This document shows positions 1 to 5,975 of a DNA stretch of 13,687 nt, in pieces. Positions within the stretch are counted from its first letter, which is position 1, and each line of letters starts with the position of its first letter. This DNA is from Chloroflexi bacterium RBG_16_51_16 (lineage in GTDB: Bacteria; Chloroflexota; Anaerolineae; Anaerolineales; Villigracilaceae). The notes beneath the pieces are model-generated. The model was given only the letters and a program-made list of their open reading frames with translations. It did not search any database and was not told where the DNA came from. The stretch covers positions 1 through 13,687 of the forward strand of contig MGNL01000173.1 of assembly GCA_001796785.1 (NCBI GenBank), written 5' to 3'. Both the position numbers and the translations under genes were made by a program.

Positions 1-459
1 ATGACCTTTATTAACTACCTTGGTATCGCCTGCCACCATTAATACCTTTGCAATCCGGCAGGCTTGTGCCATGGATTTAACGATGAGCCCCAATGTCTTC
101 ATTTCCAAACCTTCCTCAAGGATGAAGCCGCAGGAAAGAAATAAAGGTTTGGCTCCGCTCATGGCAAGGTCGTTCACTGTTCCGTTGACAGCGAGCTCAC
201 CAATATCCCCGCCAGGAAAGAATAATGGATTGATCACATAGGAATCGGTCGAGAATGCAAGCCGGCCAGCGGCTAGGTCAGATGGCAAAATCGTCGAATC
301 ACCCATCTGATCCAACAACTCATTCTTGAGATCCTGCGCGAACAGATGCGTAATGAGGTCGCTCATTAATTTTCCACCCCCCCCATGTCCCATGACAATT
401 TTGGGATAGTTTTGTAAAGGGACTGGACAGGTCCAACCTTCAAACGAGGATGAATTCAA
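1..459 (-). CDS. hypE: Hydrogenase maturation protein HypE (carbamoyl dehydratase), N-terminal part
   Basis: HypE receives a carbamoyl group on its C-terminal cysteine from HypF and dehydrates it with ATP to a thiocyanate, the source of the CN ligands of NiFe-hydrogenase. The 153 visible residues are diagnostic: CPVPLQNYPK (11-20), the glycine-rich HGGGGKLM (25-32), DSYVI (72-76), FFPGGDIGELAVNGTVNDLA (80-99), FILEEG (112-117) and AGDTKVV (143-149). The catalytic C-terminal cysteine lies beyond the left edge, so integrity cannot be judged. The start is taken as TTG at 459, the first start-type codon after an in-frame TGA, with AGGTGA at 463-468 just upstream. The first ATG, at 393, would cut off the CPVPLQNYPK segment, which resembles the usual HypE N-terminus. 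Its presence implies a NiFe hydrogenase in the genome; none is in the window. Confidence 0.93.
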   Translation of the reverse strand, partial: MNSSSFEGWTCPVPLQNYPKIVMGHGGGGKLMSDLITHLFAQDLKNELLDQMGDSTILPSDLAAGRLAFSTDSYVINPLFFPGGDIGELAVNGTVNDLAMSGAKPLFLSCGFILEEGLEMKTLGLIVKSMAQACRIAKVLMVAGDTKVVNKGH

Positions 460-470
460 ATTTCACCTGC

Positions 471-517
471 AGGAGGGTAAAATGAACATAATTGTACTAC
501 GCTGGATTCTTGAATGA
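471..517 (+). promoter_or_regulatory. Possible leader ORF of 11 codons with perfect Shine-Dalgarno
   Basis: AGGAGG at 471-476 lies five bases before an ATG at 482. The ATG opens the short frame MNIIVLRWILE, closed by TGA at 515-517. The next gene starts 31 bases further on with its own, weaker GGAG. The fit to a strong ribosome binding site is better than for most real genes in this window, which suggests a leader peptide or a translation-coupling element for the membrane protein at 549. The peptide has no run of a single regulatory amino acid and no clear attenuator hairpin follows it, so no mechanism can be named. A chance match remains possible. Confidence 0.4.
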
Positions 518-548
518 TCCAGATGGATTCGATCAATTGGAGTGAACT

Positions 549-1094
549 ATGAACCGACGGAACCGAATTCAACTCGCATTGGGAATGCTCCTTATTCTTC
601 TTGGAATAGGATTTTTTGCAGACCGACAATTTCCGGAGATTCATGAGGTGTTCGCCAGATTCACCGTTTGGCCAGCAAACCTGGTGGGTATCGGCGCGCT
701 TGTCCTGGTAATCGGATTATTTATGGGTGTACCGGGTATGGCAGTGCCTGCGACGATCATAGCCGGGATCGGAGGTATTTTTCTATACCAAAAAAGAATT
801 GACGATTACGCTTCATGGTCGTACTTGTGGACATTAATACCAGGCCTTGTGGGTATTGGGTCTGGACTCGCTGGACTACTTGGTGAGAATCGGTTCTTCA
901 ATTTAAAACGTGGCTTACGATTGATTGTAATCAGCGGTGTATTATTCCTAGTGTTCGCTACCTGGTTTGGGGGTTTGGAGATATTCGGTTATATATTTCC
1001 AGCGATCTTGATCACCCTCATCGGTGTCTGGTTGATCATACGGACATTTCGGGTAAAGAAAAAAACCGAACCAGAAGATAATAATCCAGTTTAG
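549..1094 (+). CDS. Small six-helix integral membrane protein, function unknown
   Basis: A 181-residue, very hydrophobic protein with about six predicted membrane spans: roughly residues 7-24, 42-60, 63-80, 92-111, 123-140 and 145-165. The N-terminus is basic (MNRRNR) and the C-terminal tail is charged (RVKKKTEPEDNN). The short glycine-rich helices resemble the DUF5668/LiaF-like transmembrane proteins of Gram-positive-type envelopes, but no catalytic or ligand-binding motif is visible and the family assignment is only an impression. The ATG at 549 is preceded by GGAG at 539-542 with six-base spacing. It is divergent from hypE and convergent with the cyclic-nucleotide-domain gene, with which it shares stop-codon bases (TTAG at 1091-1094). 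It therefore appears to be a single-gene unit, perhaps preceded by the leader ORF at 482. Confidence 0.8.
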   Translation: MNRRNRIQLALGMLLILLGIGFFADRQFPEIHEVFARFTVWPANLVGIGALVLVIGLFMGVPGMAVPATIIAGIGGIFLYQKRIDDYASWSYLWTLIPGLVGIGSGLAGLLGENRFFNLKRGLRLIVISGVLFLVFATWFGGLEIFGYIFPAILITLIGVWLIIRTFRVKKKTEPEDNNPV

Positions 1095-1579
1095 ACTTTG
1101 ACCTTGGCTCTGATTTTTGCATTTTGAGTGTTTTCGCTGTCGAGAATTTGCCTGATCTGCAAGTTCGCGTCCTTCCATCTTTTGGAAACACTATGGGCTA
1201 ACCTATCAAGCACGACCTCCCCGGTTTCGGGATATTTTTTGCAAATATCTCTTAACTCTTCGCCTTTAATCCTGATCGTTTCCAAACTTCCCTTGCTGAT
1301 CACCGTGGTAGTGTAACTGGGATTGCCGATTACTGAAGACCATCCGCAGGCGCTGCCTTCGTGGAGTTGGGTTAAGGTCATCTCTGGCCCATCATAAGGT
1401 TTATAGCGGATAACCATGATGCCGTGCAAGATAATGTAAAGGTAAACAGCCGGATCACCCTGGTTAAATATTACCTGCCCTGGAGAACAATTGAAGAATT
1501 CAAAACGCGGTTTGAGGACTTCTAGGTGGACCGCTTCAATCCCATTAAAAATCGGCACAGAATTAAGCAATTCGAACAT
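1091..1579 (-). CDS. Stand-alone cyclic nucleotide-binding-like domain protein
   Basis: At 162 residues this is essentially one CRP/FNR-type sensor domain. LLNSVPIFNGI (4-14) is the entry helix, FNCSPGQVIFNQGD (29-42) is the typical 'G..I..QGD' beta turn, and YLYIILHGIMVI (47-58) matches 'lyiIl.G.v.v'. The phosphate-binding cassette region is GSACGWSSVIGNPSYTTTV (75-93). The Glu and Arg that hold the cyclic-nucleotide phosphate in CRP are absent, so the ligand may differ or be lost. No helix-turn-helix follows; the remaining 60 residues are a charged helical tail, so direct DNA binding is unlikely and a protein-partner role is more plausible. ATG 1579 has no good Shine-Dalgarno. The gene stands alone and ends inside the stop of the convergent membrane-protein gene. 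Confidence 0.82.
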   Translation of the reverse strand: MFELLNSVPIFNGIEAVHLEVLKPRFEFFNCSPGQVIFNQGDPAVYLYIILHGIMVIRYKPYDGPEMTLTQLHEGSACGWSSVIGNPSYTTTVISKGSLETIRIKGEELRDICKKYPETGEVVLDRLAHSVSKRWKDANLQIRQILDSENTQNAKIRAKVKV

Positions 1580-1647
1580 TTGTCTGATATTAATCCTGTG
1601 ACCAGGTGAATTCCAGTATCAAAAATACCTTATTTACACAGACAAAT
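1578..1647. repeat. Nine-base inverted repeat in the divergent promoter region
   Basis: ATTTGTCTG at 1578-1586 is matched exactly by its reverse complement CAGACAAAT at 1639-1647. The left arm touches the start codon of the cyclic-nucleotide-domain gene; the right arm lies upstream of the thioredoxin promoter. The centres are 61 bp apart, close to six helical turns, as expected for a looping pair of sites. A chance match of this size in such a short region is possible. Confidence 0.35.
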
Positions 1648-1658
1648 ATCCCCTCGAT

Positions 1659-1686
1659 TTGGTTACATGCGTGGTTGCGTTATACT
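1659..1686 (+). promoter_or_regulatory. Probable sigma70-type promoter for the thioredoxin-OsmC unit
   Basis: TATACT at 1681-1686 is a five-of-six match to the -10 consensus. A weak -35, TTGGTT at 1659-1664, lies 16 bases upstream. The site faces the thioredoxin gene, whose ATG is at 1751, giving a leader of about 55-60 bases. The -35 match is poor, so an activator may help or the call may be wrong. Confidence 0.45.
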
Positions 1687-1750
1687 CCCCAAGGCTGATC
1701 AACGGATCCCTTCTGTAGGACTCTTGCCTTAATCAGAAATTCGATAAGCA

Positions 1751-2302
1751 ATGTCCCATAAGCATTCGAAAAATTTTATCAGTTGGATATTCATTGGGGC
1801 CGGATTGATTGTTCTGGGTAGCGCATTATGGTTTGCCTTGGTCCCTGGAACCACCGCAACGAGATCCCAGACGGTCCCGGTTTCTACCGATTTTCCTGCA
1901 CCTGACCTTTCCCTCTTCGATCTGGGTGGAGAACTCAATACCCTGGCATCTCTGAGAGGAAAAGTTGTATTGGTAAATTTATGGGCAACCTGGTGTCCTC
2001 CATGTAAAGCGGAGATGCCTGCATTGAACGAATATTTTTTGGAGAATAGTTCTAATGGATTTTTGATTGTCGGTATTAACGACGGCGAGCCAGAAGTGCT
2101 TGTCAGAAATTTCGTTGAAGACCTTCAACTGGAGTTTCTGATATGGTTGGATCCTGATTACAAGGCAGAAAAAGCATTTGGAACCATCAGCCTGCCCAGT
2201 AGTTATGTGATTGATAAGGTTGGTAGAGTCCGGCTGATGTGGTTTGGAGCAGTTGACTTGGGCACACTCGAAAAGTACGTATCCCCCATGATATTGGAGT
2301 GA
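1751..2302 (+). CDS. Membrane-anchored TlpA/ResA-like thiol-disulfide oxidoreductase
   Basis: A 183-residue protein with an N-terminal signal anchor (basic MSHKHSK, hydrophobic span about 10-32) followed by an exported thioredoxin-fold domain. FPAPDLSLFDLGG (48-60) is the AhpC/TSA-Redoxin entry motif. VVLVNLWATWCPPCKAEMP (72-90) carries the WCPPC redox site with Cys82 and Cys85, and LPSSYVID (148-155) supplies the cis-proline, Pro149. TlpA/ResA proteins reduce extracytoplasmic disulfides, typically for cytochrome c haem attachment or for repair of exported proteins. No cytochrome maturation genes are nearby, so the substrate is unknown. The start is fixed by an in-frame TAA two codons upstream (1745-1747), although the Shine-Dalgarno is weak. 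Its stop overlaps or nearly touches the OsmC gene, implying co-translation. Confidence 0.9.
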   Translation: MSHKHSKNFISWIFIGAGLIVLGSALWFALVPGTTATRSQTVPVSTDFPAPDLSLFDLGGELNTLASLRGKVVLVNLWATWCPPCKAEMPALNEYFLENSSNGFLIVGINDGEPEVLVRNFVEDLQLEFLIWLDPDYKAEKAFGTISLPSSYVIDKVGRVRLMWFGAVDLGTLEKYVSPMILE

Positions 2303-2304
2303 AG

Positions 2305-2766
2305 ATGGATATCAATATGACTTGGAAGAGTGGGCTGGCATTCGAAGGCATGGGTAATTCTGGATATCTCGTCCAATTGGATTCGGATAAATCAGTCGGT
2401 GGTAATGACAGCGCTGCCAGGCCGATGGAGTTGATCGCGCTGGGTTTGGCTGGATGCATGGCGATGGATATTATCTCGATCATGAAGAAAAAACAACAGC
2501 AGGTAACCGATTTTAATATCAAAGCTCATCTGGACCGGTCTGCGGATCATCCAAAAGTCTTCACAAATGCAGTCATTGAATTTATTTTGTACGGTCGAGA
2601 TATCGTCCAGCAAGAGCTCGTTCGATCGATAGAATTGTCGGCAACAAAATACTGCCCAGCCCATTCCATGCTCAGCAAGGTATTTCCAATTCAACTTCGA
2701 TATTCAGTATTTGATGAGTTTAAGCAGTTGAAAAGTTCAGGCGAATGGACTCAACCAATTGAATAG
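2305..2766 (+). CDS. OsmC/Ohr-family peroxiredoxin-like protein
   Basis: A 153-residue cytosolic protein of the OsmC family, whose members reduce organic hydroperoxides with two cysteines. The family layout is clear. GGNDSAARPMELIALGLAGC (32-51) ends in the peroxidatic Cys51, which starts the long central helix. KYCPAHSML (115-123) carries the second, resolving Cys117. It belongs to the YhfA-like branch rather than classical Ohr, judging by the 'KYCP.H..L' motif; this branch is often annotated only as OsmC family protein. The start is ATG 2305, which has GGAG at 2296-2299 five bases upstream. A GTG at 2299, overlapping the previous stop as GTGA, would add two residues but would lie on the Shine-Dalgarno itself. 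Tight coupling to the thioredoxin gene suggests a shared thiol redox role. Confidence 0.9.
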   Translation: MDINMTWKSGLAFEGMGNSGYLVQLDSDKSVGGNDSAARPMELIALGLAGCMAMDIISIMKKKQQQVTDFNIKAHLDRSADHPKVFTNAVIEFILYGRDIVQQELVRSIELSATKYCPAHSMLSKVFPIQLRYSVFDEFKQLKSSGEWTQPIE

Positions 2767-2781
2767 CAAATATACTATTCA
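2760..2781. terminator. Symmetric hairpin spanning two convergent stop codons
   Basis: TGAATAG (2760-2766) and CTATTCA (2775-2781) form a perfect 7-bp stem with an 8-base loop. Each arm holds a GAA-TAG: the last codon and stop of the OsmC gene on one strand and of the third lipoprotein on the other. It may act as a weak bidirectional transcription end, but the stem is AT-rich and has no clear U tract. Confidence 0.35.
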
Positions 2782-4343
2782 GCCATCCCAAGCCAAATCT
2801 GGCTGTATTTATCCGAGCATTCGCAAGCAGTGACCGTCAACCCCCCTTTTGTCAATGTACCTAAATATGGTTGAGCTCCTCGGTGCGCGGCCCAACCATT
2901 TAAATCGAATCCGATGGGACCGTCCGCCAGGATCCATTCGCCATTATATTTCCGAGAAATATGAACATGCGTACCGGTTGAATGGCCGCTTTCGCACGAG
3001 GGATACCCGATAGGCTCTCCCCTGGACAGGGTCGCTCCGACGGGTGCGCGTCCAACTGCTGCGAGGTGAAGATAATAAATCACCCAACCGGTGCGTTCGT
3101 TACCATCCTTATCAAGATCGAGCGCCAACCCAGTTACGTCGGATCGCACCACCAGGCCATCGGCTAATGCGGTGGCGAAGTCAGACTCATGGGGTATAAA
3201 ACAACCGGACCGATCTGATGGTGGGGCAAAATCAAGCGCGGCGAAGGGTTCACCAGAACCAAATCCCGTATGTGGCCCTCCTGTCAAAGTCCAAATGTGG
3301 TCGCCTTGAAATGGCAGACTCAGTTCGGGTTGTTGGAGGCTTCCGGGAAAAAGATTAGGGTTTCCTGTCCAGGGGTCTCCAAAAAGATCGGAATATGTCC
3401 TATAAATTCCCGAAGGACCTGTTGCAAAAGAATAGGTGATTCCTGAGTAGATTTTTGAAAAATAATATTGCATTGCCACCGATCCTGCGTTTTGCCAGGG
3501 ATCGGGTCTGATCAAGCTGCCGTCGGGCAATTCGAACTCGGTCAATTGGCCTGAACGCCAGCTGTAATAACCATTATTCAAAGTATTGGCTGCCAGGACG
3601 AGTTGCAGATAAGGAGTGTCATAGTACAGCCTGGAGAATCCAAGGATTCTCTTGTAAGAAGGTGCCTGTGACTGAGATAAAGCTCCAGCCTGAAATTCCA
3701 AGATTGCCAAGAGCAGGCGGGGATTCACACTGTAAGTGGTCGCGAGGTAATCAATGATTTCTGCCCCAGATAGTTTAGCTCGCGAGCGTGTTGCTCCCAA
3801 TTCTGAAGGAAAGTCATAATAAATGTTCAGCCAGCCTGGATAAGAAGCCACAAATGCAGGGGTATTGAAACCAACAACCTCTGGTCCATTGACAAACGCG
3901 GTATCAGGGAAAATTTTAAAAGAACTGCTCCATAAAGCACGATAATAGATAGGTATCATCATCGGCATGCCTGGCGGCATCGTTGTTGCATCCGGCGGGA
4001 TGTCGGGATTGGAATCCATTATCTCCTCGAGACTGGTATTAAACCGTGCAGCCAGGGCGGGAAGTGTATCTCCGGATTGTGCGGTGTACTCCACCAACTC
4101 GCCGGGTTTGAAGTTTGGTCTGGTGGGGAGAGGTGTTAAAGCTTCCGCTGTAAATTCCGGGATAAAAACAGGATTGCCCGGAATAGGAGTCAGTCTTTTT
4201 GGTTGTGGTTCGTTTACCTTAGGAATGCAAGCCTGAATCGCTAGGCATACTAAAACGAGAGTTGATAAATTCCTATTAAGGGATGACTGTATTTTCTTGT
4301 TCTCCTGATTCTCGGAATATATTTGACCATTTTTCACCAACAC
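2775..4343 (-). CDS. LysM / M23 metallopeptidase lipoprotein (third of three paralogues)
   Basis: A predicted surface lipoprotein of up to 522 residues. A hydrophobic segment ends at Cys39 (LAIQAC). LysM is about 85-131 (YTAQSGDTLPALAARF), followed by a helical middle domain about 155-330 with NPRLLLAILEFQAG (207-220). The C-terminal M23/LytM peptidase domain has candidate zinc ligands His358, Asp371 and His461 of HVH (459-461), plus His426 in YYLH. An aspartate-rich loop LDLDKDGNE (408-416) resembles a Ca-binding loop. Cys381 and Cys450 are shared with both paralogues and may form a disulfide; Cys507 and Cys509 are extra. It likely binds and cleaves cell-wall peptides. The start is uncertain. 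GTG 4343 (also TTG 4340, GTG 4337) overlaps the upstream gene by 68 bases, lacks a Shine-Dalgarno and gives a long n-region. An ATA at 4292, nine bases after AGGAG, would give a better lipoprotein signal. Confidence 0.88.
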   Translation of the reverse strand: MLVKNGQIYSENQENKKIQSSLNRNLSTLVLVCLAIQACIPKVNEPQPKRLTPIPGNPVFIPEFTAEALTPLPTRPNFKPGELVEYTAQSGDTLPALAARFNTSLEEIMDSNPDIPPDATTMPPGMPMMIPIYYRALWSSSFKIFPDTAFVNGPEVVGFNTPAFVASYPGWLNIYYDFPSELGATRSRAKLSGAEIIDYLATTYSVNPRLLLAILEFQAGALSQSQAPSYKRILGFSRLYYDTPYLQLVLAANTLNNGYYSWRSGQLTEFELPDGSLIRPDPWQNAGSVAMQYYFSKIYSGITYSFATGPSGIYRTYSDLFGDPWTGNPNLFPGSLQQPELSLPFQGDHIWTLTGGPHTGFGSGEPFAALDFAPPSDRSGCFIPHESDFATALADGLVVRSDVTGLALDLDKDGNERTGWVIYYLHLAAVGRAPVGATLSRGEPIGYPSCESGHSTGTHVHISRKYNGEWILADGPIGFDLNGWAAHRGAQPYLGTLTKGGLTVTACECSDKYSQIWLGMAE

Positions 4344-5955
4344 TGGAAGCTACAACTACATCATCGCCTTTGACAAGTTTACCCTGGTAAGGCTGATCTG
4401 TTCCAATCGCCCGCCAACCGCTCAATACGAACGGAACGGGTCCGTCTGCAGAGATCCACTCACCGTTGTACTTCCTGGCGATATGGGTATGGGTCCCCTT
4501 CGAAACACCGCCCTCACAGGAAGCATGCCCGATGCGTGTGTCCACATCCACCCACGTGCCGAGCTTGATCCGATCCTTGGTGGCGATATGTAAATACATC
4601 AGGTTCCAACCAGTTTGTTCATGCCCGTCACCATCTGCATCGATCATAACGACACCATTTGCCGATCGGACGACAAGGCCGCTCATCGCAGCTACCACCC
4701 AAGTTGGTGTCACCTCGCAACCTCCGTGGGCAGTGGAGGGTCCAAAATCCAATGCGGCAAGGTTGATATCAACTGGAACGAACACTCCCAAGTCATCCCG
4801 TTCCTGGCCGATCCAGGCACCATGGGGACCGCTGATCAGATTCCATTCAACTTTCGGTTCAAAAGGTAGTACCATTGGCGGCTGACTCAATCCCGGGGGA
4901 AATATTGGATTGACGAGGTCGGCGCGCGTCCATGGATCACCGAACATTTCCGAATAAAGTGCCGGAAATCCAGAATGTTCGTCGATGATTTGAGACCATT
5001 TTGATTGGCTGTTCAATTTCGAGAAAAGATATTGAATTGCCACGGTTCCGGCGTTCAACTCGGGATCGATCCGTAATTGAGTACCATCTTCGAACTTCAA
5101 ATGGGTTAATTTACCTGTGCGCCATCCATAATATCCGTGGAATAATTGAGTGATTGCCCAATTCATTTGTATGGTCAGACGACCTTTGGCTCGATAATCC
5201 TGATACCCCATTGGATAATCGGTTTGAATGGTGTTGACCGGTTGTCCTCTCACCCAACGGCTTTCATATTCAAGGAGTGCCAACAGCAACCGCGGGTTTA
5301 CCGAATTATCGTACGATATCCGACGAATAGCTTCGTCCCCTTGCAGCCACCCAATTGATCCTACGTAATCTCGAAAGGTTGATAGATATCCATTTTGTTC
5401 GTTAATATAATCTGAAATATTAAAATCAAGCGAGGTTGCTGAAAAAATTAATTCGCTGTCAGGAAGGATCTGAATGTTAGGTGTGGTTGGTTCGTCTATT
5501 CTGTCAGGAATCACCAGGAGTGTCCCAGAGTCGATCATTCCATCCTGTGGAAGAGAAATGCTCGAAGTTATCTCAGATTCCTCAACTCCAAAGCGTATGG
5601 CAACACTTGATAAGGAATCGCCGCTTTGTGAGTAATATAGAACCGCTGAATCTTCCGAACTTGCGAGGGGAGTAATTTCCTGCAATGGCGGCTCAGGGAA
5701 AGGAGTTATGGATTCGATGGGAAGAGCTACTGTTGGAGGAATTAGCGTTTGAGTAGGGAGTGGTGTGGCTTGGATAGGGAGGGCTGGATAGGTATTGCTA
5801 AAGGAATTCCCCTGACCGGAGGCGAACGGTGTTGGGGTTAATGGTATACCCCACAAGCCTGGTGTTGGTGCGCATGCAGAGCTTCCTAGGATTCCTAGAA
5901 TCAAAATGGAGATCGCTCTTGGATAACTTGTCGCTATTTTTTTCACTCTGTACAT
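4276..5955 (-). CDS. LysM / M23 metallopeptidase lipoprotein (second of three paralogues)
   Basis: A predicted lipoprotein of 559 residues. It has a basic n-region (MYRVKK), a hydrophobic stretch and the lipobox LGSSAC with Cys28. A Thr/Pro-rich linker follows to about 105, then LysM at about 107-150 (SQSGDSLSSVAIRFGV). The middle helical domain contains NPRLLLALLEYESRW (220-234), the only one of the three with the 'ES' pair seen in lytic transglycosylases (Glu231). The M23 domain has His378, Asp403, His456 and HTH 489-491. The loop between the first His and Asp is about 12 residues longer than in its paralogues. The Ca-loop-like IDADGDGHE is at 438-446; Cys413 and Cys480 are the shared cysteine pair. 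ATG 5955 is 20 bases after the previous stop; an in-frame TTG at 5964 is possible. Neither has a strong Shine-Dalgarno, so coupling to the upstream gene is likely. Confidence 0.9.
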   Translation of the reverse strand: MYRVKKIATSYPRAISILILGILGSSACAPTPGLWGIPLTPTPFASGQGNSFSNTYPALPIQATPLPTQTLIPPTVALPIESITPFPEPPLQEITPLASSEDSAVLYYSQSGDSLSSVAIRFGVEESEITSSISLPQDGMIDSGTLLVIPDRIDEPTTPNIQILPDSELIFSATSLDFNISDYINEQNGYLSTFRDYVGSIGWLQGDEAIRRISYDNSVNPRLLLALLEYESRWVRGQPVNTIQTDYPMGYQDYRAKGRLTIQMNWAITQLFHGYYGWRTGKLTHLKFEDGTQLRIDPELNAGTVAIQYLFSKLNSQSKWSQIIDEHSGFPALYSEMFGDPWTRADLVNPIFPPGLSQPPMVLPFEPKVEWNLISGPHGAWIGQERDDLGVFVPVDINLAALDFGPSTAHGGCEVTPTWVVAAMSGLVVRSANGVVMIDADGDGHEQTGWNLMYLHIATKDRIKLGTWVDVDTRIGHASCEGGVSKGTHTHIARKYNGEWISADGPVPFVLSGWRAIGTDQPYQGKLVKGDDVVVASSVGEKWSNIFRESGEQENTVIP

Positions 5956-5975
5956 TTTTATCAATCACGACCGAA

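Noticed and set aside
504..520. GGAT..TT.AA..ATCC imperfect palindrome as a regulator site
   Set aside because: Only six of eight position pairs match and it overlaps the leader ORF; too weak to list as a feature.
456..644. Minus-strand frame of 62 residues ahead of hypE
   Set aside because: It overlaps the start of the membrane-protein gene antisense, has low-complexity composition and no Shine-Dalgarno, and hypE in another frame explains the region.
4466..4885. Plus-strand open frames antisense to the M23 domains
   Set aside because: Similar shadow frames occur opposite all three M23 domains because of their shared codon pattern; no Shine-Dalgarno or family motif.
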